Assembly (NCBI GenBank): GCA_030581615.1
Contig: JAKTTT010000005.1
Coordinates: 62,001 to 126,000, forward strand
Direction of reading: 5' to 3'
Origin: Alloascoidea africana
Taxonomy: Eukaryota; Ascomycota; Alloascoideomycetes; Alloascoideales; Alloascoideaceae
Length of the DNA: 64,000 nt
Both the position numbers and the translations under genes were made by a program. Shown piece after piece: positions 34,425-45,801 of the stretch (position 1 is its first letter; each line of letters begins with the position of its first letter). The notes beneath the pieces are model-generated. The model worked only from the letters and a program-made list of their open reading frames with translations. It had not been told where the DNA came from and did not search any database.

Positions 34425-37400
34425 TGCGAAAATTTGCTTTAGATACTAATCAAAACGACAGATCGAAGAGCGACAGGTATCGAGTTCAACAATATGGAAT
34501 AGAAACAAGACTTATCTTCATTAATTTATATTTATTGCCAGGTCTAAAATGGTTAAAATTACAAAGGGCTAATTAAGCTTAACTGTCAATAGATTATTTC
34601 ACAAGCTGATGATTCTATTTGATTTTCCTATGAACATTAAGCATCTGAAGGTATCATCTGGTGTCATTACTGACTTGCTATTGAGCAAGCGAAGGATTGA
34701 TTGATTGGCCACTTACACTCATGCTCTAGTATTAATTTTCCTCAAATTCCTAATGTCAAAGTAAAGAACGTGTATATGGAATTACTATTTCCCGAAATGT
34801 ATTTGTTAGTCGAAGAAATTGGGTTGATACCATCACAGTGGTTTCTTAATCCCCTCTTGCTCTCACAGTCTCTTGCCAATTGAAATGAAAACTAAAAAGA
34901 TGTCGTACATTTGGTATGCTGGAACATGAAGACGCATTATGGTTAAACCATAAATAGCAAATGTATTAGCCATCGGTTCAATAAAGTAGAACTTTTCGTG
35001 GCTGCATAGTTTTGGTTTTGTTTTCTGCTAAAATCTGCAATGAGTTTCAATCTTCACATACTCACTACGGAAAAAGCTAAGAAGTATTCTTTTTTAAGAC
35101 AGAAAATAGTGGGAAGAGCTTCCTGGGCTGAAAGTGTAAAGGAATGCTATGTTAAAGCCAAAAATCACATGCTAGAGCATATATTGAACAGGCACATTCA
35201 GAACACTAAAAACGATCCGGACTCCTCAGATGGTCTTCTAGCAAAGAAGATACACTAGTAGGCTCATTTGATTGATCCAGTCGAATATCTAGCGGCTTGG
35301 CTTCAGTTTTCGAGAATATTGCATGGAAAATCCCAAAGCCAATTGATCCTGTGACAGATAGATTCAAGCATTCAAAATAATCTGCTCCATAAAGATTTGA
35401 TGACCGTTCTCAGTATATTAAAACCAAATCCTGGTAGTACACTGTAAGTTATTTCCTTTATGAATTACAAAGACGTTTTTCTGCTACACAAACTGTTGGA
35501 TCCATCAAAAAGAGAGAGATAGAAATACTTAAACACGTTTTCATAATATCGAGGGACAGTGCTTAACCCATGATCCTAGCAATGATACCAAGTATATAGG
35601 TTTCTTTTTGCCTTTGATACTTTTCCGGTAAAGTTGCGCTGTCCGTGGCAGATACGATAAATTTGGAACAGTTGATGGTCTAGGAAGCAATTGAATCAAA
35701 TTCTTTGACACCAAGCACATCGTATTAAGGACCAATCCATAAATAGACTCTTAATCGTTTTGCTATTATTGTCCTAAAGGAGATTCTATACTAGTACACT
35801 ATGCATAGAATAACAGCAGAGAACAGTTCGAGAACGTAACTTCTTTATTATCACCTGCATACAAGCAATAACAATGCAAATAGGAATTGCTTTACTGAAA
35901 TATTGATTAAACTGATTTGGCCAGAATACTCTAGTTATGAATCATGAGGATAGCAAAGCTCTATAATCTTCTACTTCAAGTTACTAGTAAACAAACTATG
36001 TTGAGTTGAAATTTTTGTCCAAACGACCCCTAAATTTTCGAATGCGCACCCCATCAATGATGCAGGGAAAGAACAATGCCCTTTTAAAGGGAGACCTAAC
36101 AATTTATAAAATGGGGAGGGACTGTGTGATATGTGGAACAAAGCCAGGCACAGTGACGCACAAACGGCACTTGTCCTATTCTATCTCACGCCGCCAGCAA
36201 AGTAGTCTCTAAAACATATCTTGTATGCTTAGTAGGTTGCTTGAAAAAAAGAAAGAAAAAGAATGCTAAATTTCAGTATGATTCTTTGAAGTGGTGATTT
36301 GACTTTTAGAGGTGTCCTCATGGAAGTTACAGAACTCAACAAGGAATGACCCCCAATTGTGGCTAAAATGGCAGAACTAGGGTTATGCTGGTATTTCCCA
36401 TATTATTTTGCAAATGTAAATTAACTGTCAATTTGGATGCATTTGTTGAGGGTTTGGTTCACTAAGCGCTTAATGGTTGTTACCTGTCTAGCATTTGTTC
36501 CTGTTGACTAAGAATGGTATTCTACTCTCGCCTCTTTCAATAAATGTTGAAGCTGCAACAACCACATTAAACAAGAATGATAGATCTGTGCCAAGTAATG
36601 TATCCTAGAATTGCGTGTCGAAACACCTTATTCAAGAAGTAATGGTAATTAAGCTACGTAGCCAACAAACCTATGGATTTGGGGAGTACACAGTTTCTGG
36701 ATTCCTTCAAAATAGACTAGTTGCACGTAGTTACCAGCATAACTCGAAACACTTGGTCAAGTTGTTGACTTTGAGGAACATATCTATACGATGTGATGAT
36801 ATCTAAAAAGTTTAGCGTTTGACAATGTTTTGAATTTAATTTGTATAGGGAGTGCAATAACTACAAATAACGATGGCTATCAGTTGATTGCTTAAAAGTC
36901 TCTCCAATCTATAATTTTTTTTGGAGTCTAGACAAGCATTTTGATCAATAAAAGAGACTTGTTTCTAGCTCCACACTATCCATTAGTTTGCTTCTGTTTT
37001 ACGAGTCAACCATATTCTGGACGGTTGTTGTCTGTTTTCCTTACAGGTCTAGGACTACTTTTGATGTTTGCAATTGGCAAAATGCTCACGCAAGCGTTAG
37101 AAAACTGTCAACCCTAAAACGACTTGACATGTAGTTGGAGTGGTTGACATATCTCTGAGAATGTCAAAACAAAGAAATCAAAATGTCGACCCGTTAATTC
37201 GATTTACGAAAAGCAAAATTGCCCTGTAAAGGGAAACAGAATATTGATAAATTTTACTATTGAGAAGAAACACACTGTGTACCTGGAAGAAGACGTTTCA
37301 GTAGCCACTGACACAATTCTACCCCAGCACAAAGAATTTTGAATCCCAGAAAGTAAGAGATCGGACCCTGTAATGGCTATCGCTTTTAGATACAAAACTT

Positions 37401-38356
37401 GTCACCTCCAGCTCCACCAGGAAAAGATGCCTTACTGCCTCATCAAATTCGATGCTAAGCTCTCAGGAAACATCGATGAACAAACACTCATTTTGTGGTT
37501 CGTGGTCTTCCCATGTCAAGGCACACTACGTGTTACGCATATCTGAAGCGGTCATACGAGTCCCCTTGCAAAGAGTGGCAGGCCACAAAATGGTGGGAAA
37601 CGTCAAAGCTTAGGGCACGCTCATGATATTACCAGCACAGATCGGCTGGAAAATTCAGAGGCATTTCTTTTCCTTCCCTCGCTCTAGCTAAGCTTTTTTC
37701 TTAATGCTCATACTCTGAAGTCAATAATAGAATGTCGAGATCTGTGCGTTTTGTTCGCCTGTTTGCAAATGCACGGAGTTTCAGCACTCGGAAGAGTTCT
37801 GGCAGCTGCGAAGAGTCTCCAAGTCACCAAAACCATGGCAGAAAGGCAAATTTCCGGCGGCGGCCTGGTGCTCCAGCCACGAGCCTCCATCGATAGGCAG
37901 GCTCTTGCTACACCGAGAGAACCCAGCCGGTGGCCCAGCGGCTTGGAGGGAGAGGCTAAGGTTCCAGCGGCCGGAAGTTTGTAGTTTGTGCATTTGTGAC
38001 CACCCAACCTTCTCCACTCGCACTGAGGTACTAAACAGGAGCCCACAATAAGGCATTTGCTCCAGAACAGGAACAAGCGGACTCGGCTCGGAAATCCTTC
38101 GAGATCTCGATCGGAGTTTTAATAATTTCGTCTCGATCCCGTCATCGCCAAACCACATGCTGAAAAACTGACAGCTTTAGGGAATAAGAATCTTTGCTGT
38201 TAATTTTTCTGGGGCTTGCTTGGACAAACGGAACAACACTTCGCTTTAGACCTTCACTCTTTACCCCATTATCGCTACTTCTCTGCTCTTCTCCTTCATA
38301 GATTCAGCTCTGTACCTCTTCTACTCTTGCCCAACAGTTGATCCAAATAACTGGCC
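34425..38356. other. 3.9-kb gene-poor region
   Basis: This is the longest stretch without a supported gene. It is mostly A/T-rich with only short open frames (the largest are 72 codons at 35040-35258 and two overlapping GC-rich frames of 77-125 codons at 37708-38158). No repeat, transposon end, tRNA or centromere-like inverted repeat was spotted by eye. The GC-rich patch at 37750-38150 immediately precedes the HPP-family gene and is probably its promoter. Confidence 0.5.
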
Positions 38357-39406
38357 ATGGTGTTTAAGTTCAACATCGACAAGGTCACAAACAAATACAT
38401 TCCCCCCAATTTTGTCCACGCTCTTCCTCAACCTCTGAGGCGTTTTCTTGGACATAGAACTACTCCTAATAAGCCTATTCCGGACTGGCTGCTTTGGATA
38501 GACATATTCATAGGCACTTTTTGCGGTATACTTATCCTCGAGGGCGTGTTTAGGTCCCCCAATATCTTCACAGATCATCACCATGCGCCAATCATTATTG
38601 CAAGTTATGTAAGTAATTGTCGAAAAAAGTCGCTAGCAGCATCATTTAACCGTTTAACTAATGCCCATTACTAGGGTGCAACTGCCGTCTTGACTTTCAA
38701 CACAATAGAAGCCCCACTGGGTCAGCCAAGAAATGTCTTTTTTGGAAATCTTTTTGCATCAATTCTTGGCATGGGCATTTCTAAACTTTTCTGCCTCTCA
38801 GAGGCTGGAGAAAACCACTTGTATCTTGGTGGAGCGCTTAGCGTAGCGATTACATCTGTTTTGACAAACATTCTAAACTGCACTCATCCACCAGCGGGAG
38901 CCGCCGCTCTCATGCCATGTGTGTTGGAAGAAATCAGAAAGATGAGCTGGTGGTACATACCCACTCACATGGTGTCCTCTGTCCTCATTGTCGGAGTGGC
39001 ATGTATAACGAATAATGTCTTCAGAACATATCCCAAGTTCTGGTGGACTTCTCTTGCCGCCAAAGTGCAGACACCGGCCAGTTCTCCAGCAGGAACGCTT
39101 GGTAGTTCTCAGGTCTTGCCAGAAAAGGCGAAAATTGATGATACAACAGTGACACAAACAGGACTGCAGCCACAACGATCCTCGAACTTGACCAAGGTAA
39201 AATCAGTGATTGAAGGAGACTTGGATGCTGTTACCTATATCAGCGATATAAACCAGATAGAGATAAACTTGGAAACGATCATTGTTCCTGAAGCATTGAA
39301 TCTTTCCAATTATGAAATTCAAATATTAGAAAGCATTAGGCTACAACTTGCTGGGTTATCCGGTAGCCGTATTCCTGGTGATGAAGATGGTCGTGTTTTA
39401 TTTTGA
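38357..39406 (+). CDS. HPP-family integral membrane protein (2 exons)
   Basis: Exons 38357-38608 and 38675-39406 join in frame to give 327 residues. The 66-bp intron has donor GTAAGT, branch TTAACTAAT and acceptor ACTAG. The HPP domain has four to five hydrophobic segments and the family signature NCTHPPAGAAAL in exon 2, with GATAVLTFNTIEAPLGQPRN spanning the segment just after the junction. The C-terminal hundred residues are soluble. HPP proteins occur in bacteria, plants and fungi; in plants and cyanobacteria some transport nitrite into plastids, but the fungal function is unknown to me. The histidine-rich DHHHAP in the first membrane segment is notable. Expected location is a cellular membrane. 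Confidence 0.82.
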
Positions 39407-41489
39407 AGAATTTATTTGTGATAGGGAATTGATGAAATTAATATGGTTGTACTAGTAGTAGTAGCATTTGGGGTTGGTAATTCTAAACAAAAGGAGAAAA
39501 GACAATGAATAAAATACCAGCTGACTTGAAAATCAGCATTCGGTGGTTTTCAACAGATAAGGCTTTGACATTGTCATATCTCTTCCAATTGAGTTTGACT
39601 CGGAGTTTTTCTGTAAACTTCACAACTGTTCTTCCAAAGTTCAGGCTGGATATCCAAAAGAGGTTGATTCTGGAAGAACTGACGACGATCCACTGAAGGC
39701 GTCAATTCCTTTAAATTTCTCTGCTTCTGTTGCCTACCATATTCCAAGTGAGATTGGATCCGTTTATATCACACGACAATCGGAAACCAGCAATCGTTGG
39801 GTGAAAAACAGAAATTGATATTGCTTATCCAGCGCCTTCAATTCGGTTATTGGCTAAGACAACCTCTATGAGAAATCAATTGAGCACCTTTCCTAATCCA
39901 GATTAAACCAAATGGAACTAAAACCTATTGGAGATCAAGAGGTACTCGCCATTATTTAGGTTTTACTTTTGAACCAGCAGGAATCAAATTACACTTGCAT
40001 TTTCTTCTTTTTGAATCAGATAAGCTTGAAACTTTTTTCAAGTAGCAGGGGTGTTTTGTTTTACGTTTAGAGGGAAAAAGGGTCGTGCATGTCTGATTCA
40101 ATACGAAGATACAAACTCTTAGCATACAAATTTCTTTAAAAGGGAAGATTTGTCTTTGTTTGGAAATTGACAATTACAATTTGTAAAGCAAGCCCAGGTG
40201 CCAATTTCCATTCTATTTCTCCAATCAGGTTATAGGTAGAGCCACGATAATCAGGAACGAGGATAACGTGGCTATCAAATTCACAAACTCAGCCTAGCAG
40301 ATGGCACATCTGTGAAAGCCCAAAAAATAGTTCGTTCCGATCAAAATTCTGATGTAAATTATCGTCTTTTATTTAATATCCTCTTCAAGTCTGGACTTTT
40401 GTCCCACAATTGGAATCGCTCCTGTTTGCTACTTCTCAACCTGCGTTTATTTTTTTTCCATGAGAATGTCTCTCATTGACGCCAAGTAGTATTTGTTCCC
40501 TGCCTTTAGGGTTTGCCATTTCTTGAACATTTTGCTTTCTTTTTGGGGCTATAACCACTTTCTTGGCTTATTTTGTACCTCAAAGAGAACAATAATTTTT
40601 GTTATTACTACTATTCTCCAATATACATTGTTATTTTCAATTCCTTGTGCTAAAATGTTCCCTACTTTTCGCTTCCCCAGATCGACTGTATTCTGGTTTT
40701 ATCTTAGAAACATATTGAATCATTGAAAATGCTTTCCTAAAACTGCAAAGATAGGTTGAGATGTAAAAGAGGGACTATTCTACGAGGGGAAATAATGCTG
40801 TTTAATGCAAAAAAACATTTGTCAATGTATTTTTCTCTAAGGAGCGATAACCAATCAATATAGATAATAGCGAAGTAAATACAATAAGTCACATGTAATA
40901 AGGATAGACGGAGATAAATGAACACCTCTCCGATATTGTAATCAGTAGAATGAGGGATAATTTGGCAGTCAAGTAGCGAGGCTTCACATTGAGATATTGG
41001 TTCCAGCTTCAGTTGAGTCGAAAAAGCAACCCTTGCTTTCTTCTCAATTCTTCGGTTAGGATGGAGGTAAAGCATACCCAAATATTCGGTTTTAAAAGCC
41101 TGGTATTGCAAACCATGAAAAAGATGCTGATAGTATAACTAGAGATGCAAGAAGTGAAAAACTTGATCCTGTCAAGCTTTCCCATTTTTTCAAAAATTGC
41201 AGAGAACTGTGATCTTTCGGAACTTGAAAAAAATACATCGTTAATAAAGACAGGTAAGAATGGGCTATAGTAATGAAACACAGAAAAATAAATGAATCGT
41301 TTCGTAATCAAAAAAAGGCAATTAAGGACTGAAGGATGGATGATAAAGGTAAATAAATGCGATTGCTTAAAAGACTGCACTAAAAGATGAGTGGTATCCA
41401 TCCTCGGGACTGCAAAACTTCAAAAGAATTGAACCAACAAAACAAAAATGAGATGAACCGAAATAATCAATAAAAATAGTATTTTTTTT
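39407..41489. other. 2.1-kb convergent intergenic region
   Basis: This lies between two 3' ends. It is A/T-rich, with open frames up to 130 codons that show no conserved features. Nothing is called. Confidence 0.5.
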
Positions 41490-43073
41490 TCAAAAGCTAT
41501 CGAGAGGCGATGGCATTAGAGTTGTGCTTTTTGAGCGTTTTTCATGGACCGCTTCGATACTTGTCGCAGCAAATGGAGATTTGATCGATTCCATGATACT
41601 GGAATCATCATATGAAGTTGAGGACAAATAAAGTCCATGAGTGGAAGTTGTGATGGTTTGTATGTCGTGTGTACTGGAGATGCTACTGGATTGTGATATT
41701 AACTGGTTTGGATCAGACTCTCCAGATAGATTCTTTACCGACAGCAATAGAGTTTCATCGCTAAAATCTAGTGGTTTCATACTTCTTCTAAGACTTGATT
41801 TTACCTGAAACTCCTCGTCTTCTATGATAGTATCATTCCAATGTTCTTGTTCTTGAGATCTTTCCATCTCTTTGTAAATTGTATGGTCAGAAGTAGATGA
41901 AAGATCTTGCCATCCAGGTTTGAACAGGTTTCCAGGAGAAGCGGAAGGTGATGAATTCTCGCTTATAGCGTTCTTCTCGGTTGGCAGGCCATATCGAATT
42001 TGGTAATCGTTAAAGGGGAATGATGTAGATTCGGAGTGCTGGAATGGGAATGAACCCTTGAGATTGTTGATGTGGCACTTCTCCTTTTCAAAATCTAAAC
42101 TCGCTCCTGGCGTTTTGCCTGTTCCTGCTATATCAGAATTCTGAACAACCGGCGTCAAAGGCTGAGTGGTGTATGCTTGAATGCTCTGTCGCTCCTTACG
42201 ACAGGACATTGGCAGTCGGTTTGGACCCTCATCCTCGACAGTAATAATCGGGATATGAGAGCTTGAAGAGGTAGAGGATTGTCTGGAAATGCTCTGACTA
42301 TGCCCCCCATTGCTCATTGATCTAGGAAATGCATACTGGTTTGGGACAGAAACCTGCGAATGGAGGGATGTTATAGAACCCTTCTTGCCATTCTGAAATT
42401 GCAAGGGCGTCGAGCGATAAGAGGCATCGTTCCCAGTGTATGTGGTTGAAGAGGAGGAAAACGTAGCACCTGACATTCTAAAAGTTTCAGAGGTCTTGAC
42501 AGAATCAGAGCATGAAGGGGCGCGATTCAAACCTGACGTTCCAATGCTTGCGTTGTTAAGCGAAGGCGCATGTCTGAGACTGCCATTTGTAGAGGAGGAG
42601 CTTTGCATCGATTGATTTGGGCTTTCCGGGATTCCAAACGCCTCGTCTATGCCATAGGACTTGTTTTCATCCAGATGTGCAAGATGCTGGAAGTTAAACG
42701 GGGTTGAAATTGCCGCTATTGTTGAATGTCGAACACTGCTGCTCCTAACTCTGCTCTTCGGTTTGGAACCCGATTCTTCATCTTCTGCTAAAGGCTCTGG
42801 GGATGAGGAGCCCGATCGCTTCATTTTGTTGATTATTGACGATGTAAATGAGCCAGAAGAGCGTCGGGCGGCTCTCGACATTTTGTGTGTCGAGCTGGCT
42901 TTTAACTGAGTCATTGACATGGAGTGCTTTAAAGAAAATCTTCGACTAGAAGAAGAAGAATGAAAGCTTTCATGGCGCTCCTTGGGTCCTTCATCGTCGA
43001 GCCAGATGGAGCCCATTGCAGGCTTTTCTACTTGCGATAGCGTATATAAATGCTGATTGTTGGAAGACGACAT
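41490..43073 (-). CDS. Ser-rich protein with a possible CRIB-like motif
   Basis: I do not firmly recognise this 527-residue protein. It is rich in Ser, Thr and basic patches (RRFSLKHSMSMTQL, KMSRAARRSSGSF), with many potential phosphorylation sites. The segment ISTPFNFQHLAHLDE (about residues 122-136) resembles the CRIB/p21-binding motif (ISxPxxFxHxxHV) used by Cdc42 effectors such as Gic1/2. That would place it in polarity signalling, but the rest gives no support. The C-terminal third has acidic stretches. It is a long frame with clear codon structure, so I consider it a real gene. Confidence 0.6.
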   Translation of the reverse strand: MSSSNNQHLYTLSQVEKPAMGSIWLDDEGPKERHESFHSSSSSRRFSLKHSMSMTQLKASSTHKMSRAARRSSGSFTSSIINKMKRSGSSSPEPLAEDEESGSKPKSRVRSSSVRHSTIAAISTPFNFQHLAHLDENKSYGIDEAFGIPESPNQSMQSSSSTNGSLRHAPSLNNASIGTSGLNRAPSCSDSVKTSETFRMSGATFSSSSTTYTGNDASYRSTPLQFQNGKKGSITSLHSQVSVPNQYAFPRSMSNGGHSQSISRQSSTSSSSHIPIITVEDEGPNRLPMSCRKERQSIQAYTTQPLTPVVQNSDIAGTGKTPGASLDFEKEKCHINNLKGSFPFQHSESTSFPFNDYQIRYGLPTEKNAISENSSPSASPGNLFKPGWQDLSSTSDHTIYKEMERSQEQEHWNDTIIEDEEFQVKSSLRRSMKPLDFSDETLLLSVKNLSGESDPNQLISQSSSISSTHDIQTITTSTHGLYLSSTSYDDSSIMESIKSPFAATSIEAVHEKRSKSTTLMPSPLDSF

Positions 43074-44816
43074 CCTTAATTCTGTTACTGTCGTTCCCCC
43101 AGGATCTAAATATGAACACTTTCTCTCCGGTTACTGTTTCTCGGGGGAAGAAATCAAAGGTAGGTTGCACTCGAAAGAAGAAAATCTAATTTCTGAAAAA
43201 TGGACAAGAGAGAATGCTAATATATAGACATGTTCAATTGATTCAGAGAACCGTGGACAGCTGAACATTATAATTTTGGCGTGATGCAGAGTTTCGCCTG
43301 CGACACTTTTTAGGAATGCAGAGCGGATTGTGCAGACGGATTGCCTCTTTGGGCCGCCGGCAGTCGCCAAAGGTTTCACCTTCGAGACCCAGCTGTTTAA
43401 TATGTTTGCAGACAGCTTTTATGGCGTCCGTCAGTGGAGAACACTCTCCGAAAGGTTGGGCAAAGAGTGCCGAGCCGTGCAAACTGGACAGAGTTCAGGC
43501 AGCTGTCTCTGAGAGCTGGACGTCGGCAGCACGGCTTGGTGTAAACTCAGCCTGCTAGTCCCACTGTCTAGCACAAACGCGTTTCTACTAGCCAACCAGT
43601 GCGGGCAATGAAAGACCGAAAACCCTGATCATTCTTCGTTTAAAGTCAGATACTGGTTCATTCCAGGCCACTTATCAGTGATTTACCGGGCATTGTCTTT
43701 GTCTTGCCTATATATATAACTGTATCGGTTAGCCTCACATTCAGACAGTATACTGTACCTCACTGAGTCTATTTAGCATACTACAATTGGGTTTAAGACA
43801 GAGACGTCAAAGAATGAAGCTCTTGCAGTGAAACTTTGGGGCTTACTTCGGGTAAATACAATAAATTAACAGCGAACATTGACTTGCGCTCATGTCAGTA
43901 AACAGAGAACATCGTGGCCATGACTGAATGGAAATGTGGAGTATGATTCACACTTATCGCGGTTAAACTAGGCTTTTCAAGCCAAGACACGCCCATAACA
44001 CTTTCAACCCTTGATTTCTGCTTTCTTTGTTATTCTCGGAGACTATACCTCCACCAGCTTGATAAGTTGAGTTTACTATTTGGTTGACTCTATTATTGGT
44101 TATGTGAAGGGTTCAAAACGAGGGATGAAAATGCCTGGGCAAGAGGTTAAGTACAGTACAAGTCTAGGCTTTATGTTGGATTGACAAGCAGCTGTTCCTA
44201 ATTGTCCACGCCAAGTTTCTAGACCATTGAAAAGTATACCACAAACCAGGATTGTTCCGAGAAAAAAATATTAGGACCTATAATGGCCAAGCCATAGTTT
44301 AGCAAAGTTTGCTAGAGAAAATACGAGCTATTCCTAAACTCACACCTCATAGGTATTGACCAATTGCTCTTTTGTTGAAGATTTGTTTTATTTGTAACTG
44401 CCAAAGACAAATAGTGGTTAAGAATGCCTTCAAACAGCTCAATGTTTGAATTGTCGTAAAAGATACGTTTAGGTTCTGCCTTCTGTTGAGAATTCATGCC
44501 AAAAGAAACTTGGTTTAGAAAAACAATTGTAACAGAAATTGGATAATTTATCAAATGCTATAAAATGTGTGTTCTAGTTCTATTAAGCATTGTCATTTTA
44601 ATGTCATAGAGCAAAGAAAGGCATGTAGGCTTCATGAAAAACGGCTGTAGGATTCTTCAAATTTCAATACTTGACTCAAAAAACTTTCAACAAAATCCTA
44701 AATCCAGTTAGCCAATGCTCACCAGTTTGAAAAATAAATACGATATCTTTTTTGTTTTTGAAAAGGCAAGTCATCATCTAAACTAAAGAGGTTAAAATCT
44801 GGGATAGGACCAACCC
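43074..44816. other. 1.7-kb intergenic region left of the MULE
   Basis: This contains the promoter of the Ser-rich gene, including a GC-rich patch at about 43300-43560 with meaningless open frames on both strands, then A/T-rich sequence up to the transposon. Nothing else is identified. Confidence 0.5.
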
Positions 44817-44825
44817 AAACTAGTT
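44817..44825. repeat. left target-site duplication of the MULE
   Basis: AAACTAGTT occurs directly outside the left inverted repeat and again at 49217-49225 directly outside the right one. Nine bases is the usual duplication length for Mutator-like elements. Confidence 0.85.
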
Positions 44826-44910
44826 ACTAGTTTACTTTTGTCCACCTCAAAGTGTTTTTTCCCGACTTCCCCATTGGGATACAACCTAACACCCCAAATA
44901 TGCAATGCAG
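44826..44910 (+). repeat. left terminal inverted repeat of the MULE
   Basis: The 85-bp arm matches the reverse complement of 49132-49216, with conserved blocks TTTTGTCCACCTCAAA, ATTGGGATACAACC and ATATGCAATGCAG, and diverged bases between. Confidence 0.85.
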
Positions 44911-45801
44911 GTTCTAATGCAGTTATTCATCTTTTGCATGCATTTATCTGTTTATGGAATTTTGCATGTTTGTTTATTTTTGATTGTTTTGTTTTTACAA
45001 ATCCGGAATACCTCCATTCCCCTTTGTTTCCTGTCTCCTGCCTCCCCGTTTTCTTTTCTTCCTCTCTTCCTACTTCCTACTTCCCACTTTCCGATTTTCC
45101 AATTTTACCGTCTTCAAACAATGGTTCTTGTGAGTCTATGTGAATGATTGAATGATCAACGTCTCTATTGTTTCTCGGTCACTGACATGCAATTTCTAGG
45201 TTCCTGTAGCTCTGTTTGGTTGAATTTGGAGTGGCTGTTTGGGTTACATGCCGATTTTCCAATTTTGAAAGCGGATTGTGAGATGGTCATAAAAGCCGGC
45301 AATTCAAAAAAGGAATTGTTTTGGAACTTACATTTGATTTTGTAAATAGAAAACAGGTCCCAATGTCATTGCAGACTGTAAGCGTCAGTGCTGTTTCTCA
45401 AAATAGGCAACTATTAAACGGTTACTGATCTTAAAGGAATGTTCTCTTATTAACACTTTTTAGATGAGTTCAAGCCTCTACTGCCAAGTGTAGTTTAGCT
45501 CCATCGAGCTGTGGATAAATCCTATTGTTAAAACTGCTCTTGGTTGTTGAAATATAGCTTAGGATTATTATGTATTAGGCGGATAGTTACTTCGAACAGA
45601 TAAGTATATTTACACTGCTAATTTGTAACTGAAGGCTTTAAGTAACTGGAGAATTGATCTTCCAAATTGGTTTGTTGTCAATAGCCAGAAATAGATATAG
45701 TTTAATTAGTTTAGTTCTAGGATGCAAACCATAACCACAAATTTTTCTATTTCACAAGTAAAACAACGGCATACACTGTTATATACTTACTATACCCTAT
45801 A
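44911..45801. other. MULE 5' noncoding region
   Basis: About 890 bp separate the left inverted repeat from the transposase ATG. There is a pyrimidine-rich stretch at about 45040-45110 but no second gene. It presumably carries the transposase promoter. Confidence 0.55.

Noticed and set aside
35040-35258. 72-codon plus-strand frame
   Set aside because: Short, isolated, with no recognisable domain or promoter evidence.
37708-38158. GC-rich overlapping frames upstream of the HPP gene
   Set aside because: Both strands are open because of base composition; there is no protein-like pattern.
43316-43558. GC-rich 80-codon frames upstream of the Ser-rich gene
   Set aside because: As above: strand-symmetric openness, promoter position and no motif.
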